A DNA stretch of 39,988 nt from Shewanella chilikensis (GCF_002836945.1 NZ_NIJM01000039.1:1-39988), one strand, 5' to 3'. Shown: positions 1 through 11,530, counted from the stretch's first letter. The notes: generated by a model from the letters alone, not told the origin. Numbers and translations: made by a program.

Positions 1-690
1 CTGGCTCACCTGGAAACCGGCAAGCAGGTGAGCCAGTACTTCCTCTTCGCCCAGATCCTGCTGCTTGAAGCGCACGGTTGCACCATCATCGGCGGCAGAC
101 TTGAGCTCGGCTTCATCCTGAATGGTGAAGGGGGCAGGGGCATTGCCTTGCTTGAGCCATTCGGTCATTTGCACTTCAATCGGTGTCTTGGTACTCATTG
201 GCACCACAGGCAGGCTGCCGAGCGCTTTACGCAGCAAGGCCAGCAGTTCTTCGGCCTTGGCGGCGCTGGAGCTGTCTACCAGGATCAGTTGCTCATCCAG
301 CAGCAACAGAGCCTTGATTTGGCTGCGACGGGAGAAGGCTCTTGGCAACAGAGTGGTGGTGATTTCATCCTTGAGCGCATCTTTCTCTTTCTTGGTCAGC
401 TTGCGGTTTTCTTCCTCTTCCAGCAGCGACACCTTTTCTTCCAGCGCTTCCTTGATGACCTGAGAAGGCAGCAGCTTCTCCTCTTTGGTGGCACAGATTA
501 GGTGACGGTTGTTGGCGCTGTGAACCAGGGTGTGCCCCAGTTTGCCCAAAGCCTTGGAAAAACCGAACTTGCTGATGTCCTGACTGGAGCAGGGAGAAAA
601 GGTGAAACCCTCAAGGGCAGTCTCCAGTGCCTCTATATCGGTAGAAAATGGTTTGTTGAAACGATATACGGTGAGATTTTTAAACCACAT
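1..690 (-). CDS. rdgC: Recombination-associated protein RdgC, N-terminal part (cut by window edge)
   Basis: RdgC is a nucleoid-associated, ring-forming DNA-binding protein that restrains RecA function. I translated the minus strand from the ATG at 688-690. It reads [15 protein letters not shown] at the start, which is the typical RdgC N-terminus, and stays open for 230 codons to base 1. The family is usually about 300 residues, so roughly the last quarter lies outside the window. A lysine/glutamate-rich stretch around residues 85-110 fits the coiled region of the family. It is transcribed divergently from the porin gene. The plus-strand frames lying over it are shadows. Confidence 0.93.
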   Translation of the reverse strand, partial: MWFKNLTVYRFNKPFSTDIEALETALEGFTFSPCSSQDISKFGFSKALGKLGHTLVHSANNRHLICATKEEKLLPSQVIKEALEEKVSLLEEEENRKLTKKEKDALKDEITTTLLPRAFSRRSQIKALLLLDEQLILVDSSSAAKAEELLALLRKALGSLPVVPMSTKTPIEVQMTEWLKQGNAPAPFTIQDEAELKSAADDGATVRFKQQDLGEEEVLAHLLAGFQVSQ

Positions 691-982
691 GACAGGCGCT
701 CTTTGAAAAATAAAGCCGCAGTGTAAGGCATGAAATCCTCAAGGTAAACCCGCCCCGTTAGCACAGATTTTTCAACCCGGGAAAGATTTAACCAAAATGT
801 CATATGGCGTATTGCTTGTCGCTAGCCCCCGTGGTTAAGGGCTTTGGCCTTTTTTAAGGAGACTCTAAAGGCATAATGAATCCGGCAGGTTAAAAGATGA
901 AATAAAACTGCAACAGACTCGTTGCACACTTTCGCTCGTTCCAAACCAATAACCAAGACGAAGAGAACGTCGAAAGGAATTA

Positions 983-1915
983 ATGATGAATGCATTTTGC
1001 AAAACACTACTCGCTTCAGCCATAGCTTCAGTCTCTCTGGCCTCTGCCCACGCTGCCGAGCCGCTGACCGTTTACGGCAAGTTGAATGTTACTGTTCAGT
1101 CAAATGACGAAGCTGCTGCTGACGATTCTGAAACCGCGGTTCAAAGCAATGCCTCTCGTTTTGGCGTGAAAGGCGAATTCGATCTGGGTAACGATCTGGC
1201 TGCATTCTACACAGTGGAATATGAGGTAGATACAGGTAATGATGCCAAAGATAACTTTTTGGCTCGTAACCAGTTTGTTGGTTTGAAAGGTAACTTCGGT
1301 GCTGTCTCTGTGGGTCGCAATGACACCATGTTGAAAGTCGCTCAAGGTAAAGTTGACCAGTTCAACGACCTGTCTGGTGACCTCAAGAGTCTGTTCAAAG
1401 GGGAAAACCGTATTGAACAAACTGTAACTTACCTGTCACCTTCATTTGGTGGTTTCAAAGTTGGTGCCACTTATGCTGCGGAAGCTGCCAAGTCACAGGG
1501 TGGTGAAGATGGGTTCTCTATTGCTGCCATGTACGGTGACAAGGATCTGAAAAAGAGCGCAGTATTCGCCTCTGTTGCCTATGACTCAGAAGTTAAAGGC
1601 TATGATGTCCTGCGTGCTACAGTGCAGGCCAAGTTGGCCAACTTCGTTCTGGGTGGTATGTTCCAGCAGGAAGAGAAGTCTGTCGATGGTGACAGCAAGA
1701 ACGGTTACCTGCTGAGCGCGGCGTACAAGATTGATGCGGTGACTCTGAAAGGTCAGTGGCAGGATATGGAAGATAAGGGTGATTCCTGGTCTATCGGTGC
1801 TGACTACAAGCTGGGTAAGCCGACCAAGCTGTTTGCCTTCTACACCAATCGCTCCATGGAAAATGTGGATGATGATGACAAGTACATAGGTGTTGGTCTG
1901 GAGCACAAGTTCTAA
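983..1915 (+). CDS. Gram-negative general porin (outer-membrane beta-barrel)
   Basis: Trimeric diffusion porin of the outer membrane. The 310-residue product starts with a signal peptide (KTLLASAIASVSLASAHA, then AEPLTVYGKLNVTVQS), which is the usual mature start of OmpC/PhoE-type porins in Shewanella and Vibrio. Strands of alternating hydrophobic residues follow, with the conserved RNQFVGLKGNFGAVSVGR region near residues 95-112 and a C-terminal phenylalanine (EHKF), the barrel assembly signal. An AAAGGA ribosome site sits just upstream. ATG at 983 and ATG at 986 are both possible starts. A perfect hairpin follows 75 bases after the stop. Substrate preference cannot be read from the sequence. 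Confidence 0.92.
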   Translation: MMNAFCKTLLASAIASVSLASAHAAEPLTVYGKLNVTVQSNDEAAADDSETAVQSNASRFGVKGEFDLGNDLAAFYTVEYEVDTGNDAKDNFLARNQFVGLKGNFGAVSVGRNDTMLKVAQGKVDQFNDLSGDLKSLFKGENRIEQTVTYLSPSFGGFKVGATYAAEAAKSQGGEDGFSIAAMYGDKDLKKSAVFASVAYDSEVKGYDVLRATVQAKLANFVLGGMFQQEEKSVDGDSKNGYLLSAAYKIDAVTLKGQWQDMEDKGDSWSIGADYKLGKPTKLFAFYTNRSMENVDDDDKYIGVGLEHKF

Positions 1916-1990
1916 GTCAGGCCCTGATGCATTGAAGGAGAACCTGGGCTCAGTGTTGAGCATTTAAACCAGGATCTTATGAAAAAGCTG

Positions 1991-2026
1991 AAAATCCGAT
2001 GACCAATGTCATCGGATTTTCTATTT
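1991..2026. terminator. Bidirectional terminator between porin and mutS
   Basis: A perfect 13-bp stem (1991-2003 with 2008-2020) closed by a four-base CAAT loop. The arms begin with AAAA and end with TTTT, so it gives an A-run before and a T-run after the stem on both strands. It lies between two convergent genes, the porin and mutS. Confidence 0.85.
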
Positions 2027-2118
2027 CACGAAGCAGCCTTCATATCAACCGCGCAACAGGCACATTTGCTCGGTGAAATCGTTGTTTCAAGTTGAGCTGA
2101 AAACTGAAATTCAAAGGT

Positions 2119-4698
2119 TTAGTTTGCCAACGCCTTGAGTTTATAGATTAGGTCCAGCGCCTCTCTTGGGCTGAGTTCATCCGGGTTCAGCCTGCCAAGC
2201 AGAAGTTCAAGCTCAGATGGCGGTGTTTCCAGTTGCAGTGTGGCCTGTGCCTGAACATGGGGGGCCTGACCGTGATCGCGACTTTCAAGTTGTTGAAGTT
2301 TCAATTTGGCGGCCTTGATCACTGAGGCCGGAACACCAGCCAGTGAAGCAACCTGCAAACCATAGCTCTTGCTGGCGGCCCCCTCCTGCACTGCGTGCAT
2401 AAAGACTATGCTGTCGCCATGCTCCATGGCATCCAGATGCACATTGGCAACCTGGGGCATCAATTCTGCCAACTGAGTCAGCTCGAAATAATGGGTGGCA
2501 AACAGTGTCATGGCGCCGAGTCGCTGGGCCAAATACTCTGCCGCCGACCAGGCAAGTGACAAGCCGTCATAGGTGGAGGTGCCGCGGCCAATCTCATCCA
2601 TTAGCACCAGGCTCTCTGCGGTCGCATTGTGGAGAATATTGGCCGTTTCTGTCATTTCCACCATAAAGGTGGAGCGGCCCGAGGCCAGATCGTCCGAGGC
2701 GCCGATACGGGTGAAGATCCTGTCAACAGGCCCCAGAATCGCCTTGTCTGCCGGCACAAAGCTGCCGATATGCGCCATCAGGGTGATCAGTGCCACCTGA
2801 CGCATGTAAGTGGACTTACCGCCCATATTGGGGCCTGTGACCACCAACATTCTACGCTCAGGGCTAAGGGTTACCGGGTTGGCGATAAAGGGAGCCTGGC
2901 TGACTCGCTCAACCACTGGGTGACGCCCGGCTTCAATATGTATGCCCGGCTTATCGCTCAACTCAGGTTGGTGGTAGTTGAGGCTGTCGGCCCGCTCGGC
3001 AAAGTTGCTCAGTACATCTAACTCGGCCGCTGCCATGGCAAAGGCCTGCAGTTCGCTGAGCTTGGGTAGCAAGAGATCGAACAGTTCGTCCCAAAGCTGT
3101 TTTTCCAGTGCCAGCGCCTTGCCCTGACTGGAAAGCACTTTCTCTTCATACTCTTTCAGCTCGGGGATGATATAGCGCTCGGTGTTTTTCAATGTCTGGC
3201 GTCTTTGATAGCTCAGGGGCACCAGTGCCGATTGTCCACGGGAAACTTCAATATAGTAGCCGTGTACCCGGTTGAAACCGACTTTCAGGGTGGCTATTCC
3301 AGTTTGTTCTTTTTCCCTGACTTCCAACTGTTGCAGATAGTCACTGGCGCCTTCACTGAGGCGGCGCCATTCATCCAGTTCGGCATGATAACCATCGCGG
3401 ATCACGCCGCCATCACGAATGAGTACCGGCGGGTTGTCGACAATCGCCCGCTCCAGCAGCGCGAGCTCTTCAGGGAATTCACTGAGCTGGCGTTTCAAAC
3501 GGCCAAGCTCGGGGCTTTGGGTGTTTGCCAATAGTTGCTGTAGTTGCGGCAACAGCGCCAGCGCTTGTCGCAGACGGGCAAAGTCTCTAGGGCGGGCGCT
3601 TCTCAGGGCCAGGCGCGCCATGATCCGCTCCACATCACCAAGCGCCTTGAGGTCGTCATGTAACGGTTCGAACAGGCCGCTGGCAATCAACTCTGCCACC
3701 GCGGTTTGCCGCAGGCCTATCTGTTGATGATCCCTGAGTGGCTGATGGATCCAGCGCTGTAACATCCTGCTGCCCATGGGGGTGGCGGTTGCATCCAGCA
3801 CAGAAGCCAGAGTATTGTCCCGGCCACCGGCAAGATTCACTGTCAGTTCCAGATTCCGCCGGGTGGCGGCATCCAACACTATGCTGTCGCTCTGATTAAA
3901 GCGGGTAATGGCATTGATATGGGGCAGGGCGGTGCGCTGGGTATCTTTGACATACTGCATCAGGCAGCCGGCGGCCTGCAGTGACAGCCTGGCGTCTGTT
4001 ATGCCAAAACCACGCAGATCTTTGGTGCCGAATTGATCCAGCAACAATCGCATGCTGGTATCCAAGTCAAACTCCCACTCGGGACGACGGCGTTTGCCCT
4101 TGATGCCGGCAATCAGGCTTTGTTGGGAAAAGTCTTCGCTGTAGAGCAGTTCGGCCGGTTTGGTGCGTTGCAGCTCGGCCTCCAATGATTCAAGGGTGGC
4201 CAGTTCGGCAATCATAAAACGGCCAGAGGCAACATCCAAGGTGGCGTAGCCAAAACCGTTCTTGCCTTCGTAGACGGCGGCCAGCAGGTTATCCTGACGT
4301 TCTTGCAGCAGCGCTTCATCGGTGAGGGTTCCGGGAGTCACTATGCGCACCACTTTGCGCTCGACCGGCCCTTTGGATGTGGCCGGATCACCAATCTGCT
4401 CACAGATGGCAACCGACTCACCGAGCTGCACCAGCTTGGCGAGATAACCTTCCACCGCATGATAAGGAATACCCGCCATAGGAATAGGATCGCCACCACT
4501 CTTGCCTCTGGCCGTCAGTGAAATACCCAAGAGCTCGGAGGCTTTTTTGGCATCATCGTAAAACAGCTCGTAAAAGTCCCCCATGCGATAAAACAGCAGC
4601 ATTTCGGCATGCTGCGCCTTCATCGACAGATACTGGCGCATCATAGGGGTGTGTTTTTCCAAATCCGGGTTATCCATAGGCGTAATCACTGCATTCAT
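2119..4698 (-). CDS. mutS: DNA mismatch repair ATPase MutS
   Basis: MutS recognises base mismatches and small loops and recruits MutL. With the chosen ATG the product is 859 residues, in the usual range (E. coli 853). The mismatch-wedging Phe-x-Glu is present as F42-Y43-E44 in [14 protein letters not shown]. The connector, lever and clamp regions follow, then the Walker A motif GPNMGGKST near residue 620, [16 protein letters not shown] (Walker B/signature) and ATHYFELT. A longer reading from a TTG at 4732-4734 would add 12 residues. I prefer ATG 4696-4698 because [20 protein letters not shown] matches where family members start. It is convergent with the porin and divergent from recA. Confidence 0.96.
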   Translation of the reverse strand: MNAVITPMDNPDLEKHTPMMRQYLSMKAQHAEMLLFYRMGDFYELFYDDAKKASELLGISLTARGKSGGDPIPMAGIPYHAVEGYLAKLVQLGESVAICEQIGDPATSKGPVERKVVRIVTPGTLTDEALLQERQDNLLAAVYEGKNGFGYATLDVASGRFMIAELATLESLEAELQRTKPAELLYSEDFSQQSLIAGIKGKRRRPEWEFDLDTSMRLLLDQFGTKDLRGFGITDARLSLQAAGCLMQYVKDTQRTALPHINAITRFNQSDSIVLDAATRRNLELTVNLAGGRDNTLASVLDATATPMGSRMLQRWIHQPLRDHQQIGLRQTAVAELIASGLFEPLHDDLKALGDVERIMARLALRSARPRDFARLRQALALLPQLQQLLANTQSPELGRLKRQLSEFPEELALLERAIVDNPPVLIRDGGVIRDGYHAELDEWRRLSEGASDYLQQLEVREKEQTGIATLKVGFNRVHGYYIEVSRGQSALVPLSYQRRQTLKNTERYIIPELKEYEEKVLSSQGKALALEKQLWDELFDLLLPKLSELQAFAMAAAELDVLSNFAERADSLNYHQPELSDKPGIHIEAGRHPVVERVSQAPFIANPVTLSPERRMLVVTGPNMGGKSTYMRQVALITLMAHIGSFVPADKAILGPVDRIFTRIGASDDLASGRSTFMVEMTETANILHNATAESLVLMDEIGRGTSTYDGLSLAWSAAEYLAQRLGAMTLFATHYFELTQLAELMPQVANVHLDAMEHGDSIVFMHAVQEGAASKSYGLQVASLAGVPASVIKAAKLKLQQLESRDHGQAPHVQAQATLQLETPPSELELLLGRLNPDELSPREALDLIYKLKALAN

Positions 4699-4870
4699 GG
4701 GAGCTTTCAGATATTTCCTTGACTGTGTTTCCAAGAGCGGTTGCCCTTTTTCAATGGCGCCAATAGTATCAGTTATTCATCACTGAGCCAGTCGTGGGCG
4801 GGGAAATTTTACGCCTTCGGTTACAAGTGATTGATCAGCAAGCGGCCTTTAAATAAATTATCGCCAGCAC

Positions 4871-4898
4871 TTGATACTGTATGATTGTACAGTATACT
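4871..4898 (+). promoter_or_regulatory. recA sigma-70 promoter
   Basis: The -35 hexamer TTGATA (4871-4876) and the -10 hexamer TATACT (4893-4898) are separated by 16 bases, almost the arrangement of the E. coli recA promoter. The LexA box lies between and over the two hexamers. Confidence 0.85.
4875..4894. promoter_or_regulatory. LexA (SOS) box of recA
   Basis: TACTGTATGATTGTACAGTA matches the gammaproteobacterial SOS box (CTGT-N8-ACAG with flanking TA) without mismatch in the conserved positions. It overlaps the recA promoter, so LexA bound here would block RNA polymerase; DNA damage would relieve it. Confidence 0.95.
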
Positions 4899-4994
4899 AG
4901 GTGGCAGATTGGTATTTAGCCCAAAGCTCTGGATAAAGGGGCGGCAACATAGATTTCAGGCGAAGCATTGCGTCGCAATTAAGAGGGAACAGGA

Positions 4995-6059
4995 ATGAAA
5001 ATAGATCCAAACAAAGAGAAGGCGTTGAACGCAGTTCTGGGACAGATAGAGAAGCAGTTCGGTAAAGGTTCTATCATGAAACTGGGTGAAGACAGAACCA
5101 TGGATGTCGAAACCATCTCTACCGGTTCGCTTTCTCTGGATGTGGCTTTGGGGGCCGGTGGTCTGCCAATGGGTCGTATCGTTGAGATCTATGGTCCTGA
5201 ATCTTCTGGTAAAACAACTCTGACACTGGAAGTGATTGCCGCGGCGCAGCGTGAAGGCAAAGTCTGTGCCTTTATCGATGCCGAACACGCGCTGGATCCT
5301 ATCTATGCCAAGAAACTGGGTGTGGATATCGATAATCTCCTGTGTTCTCAGCCAGATACGGGTGAACAGGCGCTGGAGATCTGTGATGCGCTGACTCGCA
5401 GTGGCGCCGTCGATGTCATCATTGTTGACTCAGTGGCGGCGCTGACGCCCAAGGCTGAAATCGAAGGTGAAATCGGTGATTCCCACATGGGTCTGGCGGC
5501 TCGTATGATGAGCCAGGCAATGCGTAAGCTTGCCGGTAACCTCAAGCAGTCCAACACTTTGCTTATCTTCATCAACCAGATCCGGATGAAGATTGGGGTC
5601 ATGTTCGGTAACCCTGAAACCACCACTGGTGGTAACGCCCTTAAGTTCTACGCCTCAGTTCGTCTCGATATCCGCCGTACAGGCGCTATCAAAGAGGGTG
5701 ATGAGGTTGTTGGTAACGAAACCCGGGTTAAAGTGGTTAAGAATAAGATTGCCGCCCCCTTCAAACAAGCCGATTTCCAAATTCTCTATGGTCAGGGTAT
5801 CAACCGTACCGGTGAGCTGGTTGATTTAGGCGTAGCCCACAAACTGGTGGAAAAATCCGGTGCCTGGTACAGCTACAAGGGTGACAAGATAGGTCAAGGC
5901 CGCGCTAATGCAGGTAAGTACCTCAAGGAACACCCTGAAGTGGCAGCCGAAATCGAAGCGGCACTGCGTGCCAAACTGCTCAGTAAAGCAGAAGCGGCTC
6001 CTGCCAGCGCCGAGACAGGTGAAGGCAATATCGACTTGGAAACCGGAGAAGTCTTCTGA
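4995..6059 (+). CDS. recA: Recombinase RecA
   Basis: ATP-dependent strand-exchange protein and co-protease for LexA. The product has 354 residues. It shows the Walker A motif GPESSGKTT at 67-75, the [19 protein letters not shown] segment, loop regions with [15 protein letters not shown] and [27 protein letters not shown], and a C-terminal tail ending [24 protein letters not shown] upstream supplies the ribosome site. Expression should be SOS-controlled through the LexA box 100 bases upstream. recX follows after 11 bases. Confidence 0.99.
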   Translation: MKIDPNKEKALNAVLGQIEKQFGKGSIMKLGEDRTMDVETISTGSLSLDVALGAGGLPMGRIVEIYGPESSGKTTLTLEVIAAAQREGKVCAFIDAEHALDPIYAKKLGVDIDNLLCSQPDTGEQALEICDALTRSGAVDVIIVDSVAALTPKAEIEGEIGDSHMGLAARMMSQAMRKLAGNLKQSNTLLIFINQIRMKIGVMFGNPETTTGGNALKFYASVRLDIRRTGAIKEGDEVVGNETRVKVVKNKIAAPFKQADFQILYGQGINRTGELVDLGVAHKLVEKSGAWYSYKGDKIGQGRANAGKYLKEHPEVAAEIEAALRAKLLSKAEAAPASAETGEGNIDLETGEVF

Positions 6060-6070
6060 GCCAGTCGGTA

Positions 6071-6502
6071 ATGGATGTTGCGGTCGCGCTGTTGGCGCGC
6101 CGCGACTATGGCCGCGAGCAACTCAAGAGCCGCTTACTGGGCAAGGGCTTTGAGTCGAGCGAAGTTGAACAGACTTTGGATAGTCTGGAAGCCAAAGGTT
6201 TTATCGATGATCAGCGTTTCGCTGCAGCCTTGCTGCGCAGCCATATTGCCAAGGCCCACGGACCGGGAAAAGTACGTCAGGCACTGATGCAAAAGGGCTT
6301 AAATAAACAATGTATCGAACAAGTCTTGGATGCCAGTGATTGTGACTGGTTTGCCTTGGCCCGCACGCGCGCGCTGAAGAAATTCGGCGATAGTCCCGCA
6401 GATGATATGAAAGAAAAAGCTCGCCGAATTCGTCACTTGATGGGGCAGGGCTTTAGTTATGATCAAGTGGCATACGCCCTTGAATATGACCCTTATGACT
6501 GA
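6071..6502 (+). CDS. recX: Regulatory protein RecX
   Basis: RecX binds RecA filaments and limits their growth. The 143-residue product has the repeated three-helix units of the family: LLARRDYGREQLKSRLLGKGF near the start, GFIDDQRFAAALLRSHI in the middle, and GQGFSYDQVAYAL at the end. It lies 11 bases after recA in the same direction and very probably shares its SOS transcript. No good ribosome site precedes the ATG at 6071, consistent with low, coupled translation. The in-frame codons upstream up to the recA stop contain no better start. Confidence 0.93.
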   Translation: MDVAVALLARRDYGREQLKSRLLGKGFESSEVEQTLDSLEAKGFIDDQRFAAALLRSHIAKAHGPGKVRQALMQKGLNKQCIEQVLDASDCDWFALARTRALKKFGDSPADDMKEKARRIRHLMGQGFSYDQVAYALEYDPYD

Positions 6503-6810
6503 TTTTTCTCTATCACTAAAGCTCCTTTCATAACCAAGTTTAATACTGCCTAATCTCTGTGACTGACTTCATTTTACAAGCCCAAGCTTCACTCTTATTA
6601 AGTTGTTAGTTCTTGTGCTTGTCGCCTATGGTTATATATCCCGCTAAAGCCGCTATATCTTGGTTTACTGGCGCAGGTTTTTATATCCGCTGAGTAATTC
6701 AACATCTATGGCAAATAGCATTTGCCTGCCCAGGTAATCCGGTTTCGGCTTATGCCGCTAATGCTCTCTGTACCTCGGCTGTATCAGGCATCATACCCTG
6801 CGCAATCTAA
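6503..6810. other. Gene-free spacer between recX and alaS
   Basis: I see no plausible gene on either strand and no strong terminator hairpin after recX. The only clear signal is the alaS promoter at its right end, described separately. Confidence 0.6.
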
Positions 6811-6839
6811 TTGGTATTCTGGCGCTGCATGCTTATAAT
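6811..6839 (+). promoter_or_regulatory. Probable alaS sigma-70 promoter
   Basis: TTGGTA (6811-6816) and a perfect TATAAT (6834-6839) are separated by 17 bases. Transcription would begin near 6846, giving a leader of about 85 bases before the alaS ATG. Confidence 0.7.
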
Positions 6840-6931
6840 GCTTGGCAAAAGAGCGCTCGAGTGGCCGGGCCAAGCACGCCTTTAGACCACTTTTTATACA
6901 TTATTCAGGCTTAAGTAACTCAGGACGATTT

Positions 6932-9556
6932 ATGTACCAAACCACAGCAGCACTTAGAAGTGCTTTCCTGGAGTTTTTCCGCAAGAATGGCCATCAGGTA
7001 GTCGACAGCAGTTCTCTGGTGCCAGGCAATGACCCCACTTTGCTATTTACCAACGCCGGGATGAACCAGTTTAAAGACGTATTCCTCGGTATGGACAAGC
7101 GTAGCTACAGTCGCGCTACCACTTCGCAGCGTTGTGTTCGCGCCGGTGGTAAACATAACGACCTGGATAACGTGGGTTATACGGCCCGTCACCACACCTT
7201 CTTTGAGATGCTGGGTAACTTCAGCTTTGGTGATTACTTCAAAGAAGATGCCATTCGCTTCGCGTGGACCTTCTTGACTGAAGAGCTCAAGCTGCCCAAG
7301 GAGCGCCTGTGCGTTACCGTTTATCAATCCGACGATGAAGCCTTTGATATCTGGAACAAGCAGATAGGTGTTCCCGCCGAGGACATTATCCGTATCGGCG
7401 ACAACAAAGGTGCACCTTATGCTTCAGACAACTTCTGGCAGATGGGTGATACAGGCCCTTGTGGTCCTTGTACTGAAATTTTCTATGACCATGGTGATCA
7501 TATCCCAGGCGGCCGCCCAGGTACGCCGGAAGAGGATGGCGACAGATTTATTGAGATCTGGAACATAGTCTTCATGCAGTACAACCGTCAGGCCGATGGC
7601 GTGATGGAACCTCTGCCTAAGCCATCTGTTGATACAGGTATGGGGATAGAGCGTATTGCCGCCATTCTGCAAGGCGTGCATTCCAACTATGAAATTGACG
7701 TGTTCCGCACTCTGATTGCCAAGACGGCCGAGATCATCGGCGTGACAGATCTGGAAAATAAATCCCTTCGGGTTATTGCCGATCACATCCGCTCTTGCGC
7801 CTTCCTGATTGCTGATGGCGTAATGCCATCCAATGAAGGTCGGGGCTATGTGCTGCGGCGTATCATCCGCCGCGCCGTGCGTCATGGTAACAAGCTGGGC
7901 GCCACAGATACCTTCTTCTACAAGTTGGTGCCCGCCTTAATTGATGTGATGGGTGATGCGGCCAAGGGCCTGAAGGCGACCCAAAACATAGTGGAAAAGG
8001 CGCTGAAAGCCGAAGAAGAACAGTTTGCCCGTACACTTGAGCGTGGTCTGGGTATTTTGGATGCGGCTCTGTCTGAGCTCAAGGGCGACACTCTGGATGG
8101 TGAAACCGTATTTAAGCTCTACGATACCTATGGTTTCCCTATGGATTTGACCGCCGATGTTTGCCGCGAACGTAATATCAAGGTCGATGAAGATGGTTTT
8201 GATGCGGCGATGGCCGAGCAGCGTAGCCGGGCTCAGGCCGCCGGTCAGTTTGGTGCCGATTACAACGCCGGGCTGAAAATTGATGTCGACAGTGAGTTCT
8301 GTGGTTACAGTGAACTCAGCGGTAAGGGCAAGGTTATTGGCATCTATGTCGATGGTCTGGCGGTCGATACGCTGGATGCCGGTCAGCAAGCGGTTATTGT
8401 GCTGGACAAGACTCCATTTTATGGCGAGTCAGGCGGCCAGGTAGGCGATAAGGGCCAATTGACAGCCGAAGGTTTGCTGTTTGAGGTGAGTGACACCCAA
8501 AAGTATGCTCAGGCCACAGGTCATATCGGCCAACTGAGCCAAGGCAAACTGACTCTGGGTCAGGAGTTGCTTGCGCAAGTTGATAAGAAACTACGCCATC
8601 GCACCCAACTGAACCACTCAGTGACTCACCTGCTGCACGCCGCACTGCGTCAAGTATTGGGTGAGCATGTGACCCAGAAAGGTTCATTGGTGGAGCCTGA
8701 GCGTCTGCGTTTCGACTTCTCTCACTTTGAAGCGGTTAAGCCTGAAGAGCTCAAAGCGGTTGAAGATATGGTCAATACCCAGATCCGTCGTAACCACGAG
8801 CTGAAAACGGCTGAGATGGACATAGAGCAGGCTAAAGCCAAGGGCGCCATGGCCCTGTTTGGTGAGAAATACGACGCCCAGGTTCGGGTTGTAACCATGG
8901 GTGACTTCTCGATTGAGCTTTGTGGTGGTACCCATGTGGGCCGCACCGGTGACATAGGCCTGTTCAAGATCACATCAGAAGGCGGTATTGCCGCCGGCAT
9001 TCGCCGTATTGAAGCGGTCACAGGTGCTGCAGCCATGGCCTTTGTGGCCGAGCAACAGCAAGAGTTGAGTGATGCCGCTAACTTACTGAAGGCCGACAGT
9101 CACTCAGTGGTCGCCAAACTTAAGGCGCAGTTGGAGCGTAGCCGCCAATTGGAAAAAGAGATTGCTCAGCTCAAAGATAAACTGGCCGCCGCTGCCAGTG
9201 CCGATATGGTTTCCGATGCTCAGGAAATCGCCGGAGTCAAGGTGTTGGTGAAACAGGTCGAAGGTATTGACCCTGGTTCTCTGCGTGGTCTGCAAGATGA
9301 GCTCAAGCAGAAGCTACAATCTGGCGTAGTGGTGCTGGGTCTGGCTCATGGCGACAAAGTAAACCTTATCGCCGGGGTGACTAAGGACTTGACCGCCAAG
9401 GTGAAGGCCGGTGAATTGGTGGCCATGGTGGCCGCGCAGGTTGGTGGCAAGGGCGGTGGCCGTCCCGATATGGCCCAAGCCGGTGGTAGTGAAGTTGCCA
9501 ACTTGCCTCAGGCATTGGCATCGGTAACGCCCTGGCTGACTGAACGTCTGGCATAA
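6932..9556 (+). CDS. alaS: Alanine--tRNA ligase
   Basis: Charges tRNA-Ala and edits mischarged serine and glycine. Using the ATG at 6932 the product has 874 residues (E. coli 876). The longer frame from 6842 is rejected because the family begins at [10 protein letters not shown] and AGGA lies six bases upstream of 6932. Visible parts are the class II catalytic domain ([26 protein letters not shown]), the editing-domain zinc motifs ([12 protein letters not shown] and CGGTHVG), and the glycine-rich C-terminal domain ([15 protein letters not shown]). lysC follows 22 bases later. Confidence 0.97.
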   Translation: MYQTTAALRSAFLEFFRKNGHQVVDSSSLVPGNDPTLLFTNAGMNQFKDVFLGMDKRSYSRATTSQRCVRAGGKHNDLDNVGYTARHHTFFEMLGNFSFGDYFKEDAIRFAWTFLTEELKLPKERLCVTVYQSDDEAFDIWNKQIGVPAEDIIRIGDNKGAPYASDNFWQMGDTGPCGPCTEIFYDHGDHIPGGRPGTPEEDGDRFIEIWNIVFMQYNRQADGVMEPLPKPSVDTGMGIERIAAILQGVHSNYEIDVFRTLIAKTAEIIGVTDLENKSLRVIADHIRSCAFLIADGVMPSNEGRGYVLRRIIRRAVRHGNKLGATDTFFYKLVPALIDVMGDAAKGLKATQNIVEKALKAEEEQFARTLERGLGILDAALSELKGDTLDGETVFKLYDTYGFPMDLTADVCRERNIKVDEDGFDAAMAEQRSRAQAAGQFGADYNAGLKIDVDSEFCGYSELSGKGKVIGIYVDGLAVDTLDAGQQAVIVLDKTPFYGESGGQVGDKGQLTAEGLLFEVSDTQKYAQATGHIGQLSQGKLTLGQELLAQVDKKLRHRTQLNHSVTHLLHAALRQVLGEHVTQKGSLVEPERLRFDFSHFEAVKPEELKAVEDMVNTQIRRNHELKTAEMDIEQAKAKGAMALFGEKYDAQVRVVTMGDFSIELCGGTHVGRTGDIGLFKITSEGGIAAGIRRIEAVTGAAAMAFVAEQQQELSDAANLLKADSHSVVAKLKAQLERSRQLEKEIAQLKDKLAAAASADMVSDAQEIAGVKVLVKQVEGIDPGSLRGLQDELKQKLQSGVVVLGLAHGDKVNLIAGVTKDLTAKVKAGELVAMVAAQVGGKGGGRPDMAQAGGSEVANLPQALASVTPWLTERLA

Positions 9557-9578
9557 TTTCGCCACCAACGAGGTCTAT

Positions 9579-10817
9579 GTGACACAAGAAGTACGTTCAG
9601 GCAGTAACGAGCGACTGTATGTCAAAAAGTTCGGTGGCACCTCGGTGGGCTCGATTGAGCGCATCGAGGTGATTGCCGAGCAGGTTGCCAAGGCGCAACT
9701 GAGCGGCGAGCATCAGGTGTTGGTGCTCTCCGCCATGGCCGGTGAAACCAACCGCCTGTTTGCGCTGGCGGGGCAGATTGACCCTGAAGCCTCGGCGCGG
9801 GAGATGGATATGCTGGTCTCCACCGGCGAGCAGGTGAGTATTGCCCTGATGGCGATGGCACTGGCAAAACGTGGCGTCAAAGCCAAGTCGCTCAACGCCG
9901 CTCAGGTGCAAATCCATACCAATAGTCAGTTTGGCCGTGCCAGTATCGAACGAGTGGATGTTCAGTACCTGCAGGAGTTGCTGGCCCAGGGAATTATCCC
10001 GATAGTGGCTGGCTTCCAGGGGCGGGATCAATTCGGGGAAGTGACCACTCTTGGCCGTGGTGGCTCGGATACCACGGCGGTGGCTTTGGCTGCGGCGCTT
10101 AAGGCGCAGGAATGTCAAATTTTTACCGATGTGGCCGGTGTTTATACCACAGATCCCAATATCGAGCCGAGCGCCCAGAAGCTCGATGCCATCAGCTTCG
10201 AAGAGATGCTGGAGATGGCTCGCTTGGGCGCCAAGGTGCTGCACCCGGATTCAGTCTCTTATGCCGAGCGCTTTCGGGTTCCCTTGCGGGTGCTTTCCAG
10301 CTTTGAGCCCGGCAGTGGCACATTGATCCGTTTCGATGCCTGTGAAGACAAGCGTAATCAAGTGGCCGGTATCGCTTGCAGTAAAGGGCAGGCGATGCTG
10401 AGTCTGAGCCGCTCTGACGATTCACCAGACCCTTTTGCGGCAGTATTTTCACTGCTGGCTGAAAACGGTGTTGAAGTGGATCTGGTGACCAAGGCGGGGA
10501 TGGATGACGGCGTTAGTTTTACTATGGATGCCGACAGGCTTTCTTGGGCGCTAAAGGTCCTTGATGAGGCGGCTCTTGGCCTGTCGTTGGGGCCATTGAT
10601 GTTTGAAAAATCCCTGGCCAAGGTCTCTGTGATAGGTGCCGGCGTGCATCGCAGAGCCGAGGCAACCGCCAAGGTGTTTGATATCTTGGGGAATGAAGGA
10701 ATTCATGTTAAGTTGATGGCAACATCAGAGATAAAGCTGTCTTTGGTTATTGATGAAGCGGATTTATACAGGGCAGTTCGAGTTCTACATCACGCTTTTG
10801 AACTAAATAAGGTGTAA
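9579..10817 (+). CDS. lysC: Aspartokinase (lysC/ask type)
   Basis: Phosphorylates aspartate at the entry to lysine, threonine, methionine and diaminopimelate synthesis. The 412-residue product has the kinase motif [12 protein letters not shown] near residue 14, [12 protein letters not shown] and [18 protein letters not shown] in the catalytic domain, and two C-terminal ACT domains (about 265-400) that normally bind the feedback amino acid. I use the GTG at 9579; no ATG lies between it and the kinase motif, and CGAGGT sits just upstream. It is 22 bases from alaS and before csrA, an order known from Vibrio, Shewanella and Pseudomonas relatives. It lacks a homoserine dehydrogenase domain. Confidence 0.94.
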   Translation: MTQEVRSGSNERLYVKKFGGTSVGSIERIEVIAEQVAKAQLSGEHQVLVLSAMAGETNRLFALAGQIDPEASAREMDMLVSTGEQVSIALMAMALAKRGVKAKSLNAAQVQIHTNSQFGRASIERVDVQYLQELLAQGIIPIVAGFQGRDQFGEVTTLGRGGSDTTAVALAAALKAQECQIFTDVAGVYTTDPNIEPSAQKLDAISFEEMLEMARLGAKVLHPDSVSYAERFRVPLRVLSSFEPGSGTLIRFDACEDKRNQVAGIACSKGQAMLSLSRSDDSPDPFAAVFSLLAENGVEVDLVTKAGMDDGVSFTMDADRLSWALKVLDEAALGLSLGPLMFEKSLAKVSVIGAGVHRRAEATAKVFDILGNEGIHVKLMATSEIKLSLVIDEADLYRAVRVLHHAFELNKV

Positions 10818-10933
10818 TTAAACAACGGATTTAGTATTGAATACTATTAATTTGTACTAAGCTCACCTTATAATAATGGTTACGACGGATGAGCGCCGTG
10901 TGTAGAAAATATGGAAACTAGAGGAGCAATCGA

Positions 10934-11131
10934 ATGCTGATTTTGACTCGTCGTGTTGGCGAAACACTGATGATTGGTGACGAGGTCACAGTGACAGTGC
11001 TGGGTGTGAAGGGGAATCAGGTACGTATAGGTGTGAATGCACCCAAAGAAGTTTCTGTGCACCGTGAGGAGATTTATCAGCGTATTCAGTCTGAGAAAAC
11101 CGGAACCCCTTCTGAAGGTGGTAACTTCTGA
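10934..11131 (+). CDS. csrA: Carbon storage regulator CsrA
   Basis: Small dimeric RNA-binding protein that binds GGA motifs in mRNA leaders and represses or stabilises transcripts. The 65-residue product begins [20 protein letters not shown] and contains [11 protein letters not shown], with the key N-terminal LTRR and C-terminal VHREEI regions intact. GAGGAG lies eight bases upstream of the ATG. A TATAAT at 10869-10874 may be a -10 element, but its -35 is weak. A hairpin terminator follows the gene. Confidence 0.98.
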   Translation: MLILTRRVGETLMIGDEVTVTVLGVKGNQVRIGVNAPKEVSVHREEIYQRIQSEKTGTPSEGGNF

Positions 11132-11166
11132 GACAACACAAAGTGAACCTCCGTCAGGAATAGAAG

Positions 11167-11192
11167 AGTCAGTTTTTAAACTGGCTTTTTTA
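11167..11192 (+). terminator. Rho-independent terminator of csrA
   Basis: An eight-pair stem (AGTCAGTT with AACTGGCT, one G-T pair) with a TTTA loop is followed directly by a run of five to six T residues. Confidence 0.8.
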
Positions 11193-11292
11193 TTTTCTGG
11201 CGCCGGAAAACCCTTGATAGCACAGGATTTGCGCGTTATTTAGGTCAGGTGATTAAAAACAGGACAAACGGAAAAGGTTTAGGAAAAAGGGT

Positions 11293-11320
11293 TTGACTTA
11301 TTTTCTTCAAACAGTAATAT
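11293..11320 (+). promoter_or_regulatory. Promoter of the tRNA operon
   Basis: TTGACT (11293-11298) and TAATAT (11315-11320), 16 bases apart, are followed by a GC-rich discriminator (GTGCGCC). That discriminator is the usual mark of stringently controlled stable-RNA promoters. Confidence 0.75.
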
Positions 11321-11335
11321 GTGCGCCAAGAAAAC

Positions 11336-11427
11336 GGAGAGGTGGCCGAGTGGCCGAAGGCGCTCCCCTGCTAAGGGAGTATGGGCTTTATCTCCCATCG
11401 AGGGTTCGAATCCCTCCTTCTCCGCCA
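11336..11427 (+). tRNA. tRNA-Ser(GCT), copy 1
   Basis: The 92 bases fold as a class II tRNA. The acceptor stem GGAGAGG pairs with CTTCTCC, the anticodon loop is CTGCTAA with anticodon GCT at 11370-11372, there is a long variable arm, the T-loop reads GGGTTCGAATCCC, and GCCA is encoded. It reads AGC and AGT codons. It is identical over its full length to the copy at 11531. Confidence 0.97.
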
Positions 11428-11445
11428 TTTCTTAACGTAAAATAT

Positions 11446-11522
11446 GCGCATGTAGCTCAGCTGGATAGAGTACCTGGCTACGAACCAGGCGGTCGGAGGT
11501 TCGACTCCTTCCATGCGCACCA
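11446..11522 (+). tRNA. tRNA-Arg(ACG), copy 1 (discriminator A73)
   Basis: The 77 bases fold as a class I tRNA. The acceptor stem GCGCATG pairs with CATGCGC, the anticodon loop CTACGAA carries ACG (wobble A normally converted to inosine by TadA), and the T-loop reads GGTTCGACTCC. It ends ACCA, so position 73 is A. Confidence 0.97.
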
Positions 11523-11530
11523 ATTTACGC

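Noticed and set aside
28..501. 157-codon plus-strand frame at the left edge
   Set aside because: Antisense to the clear RdgC reading frame.
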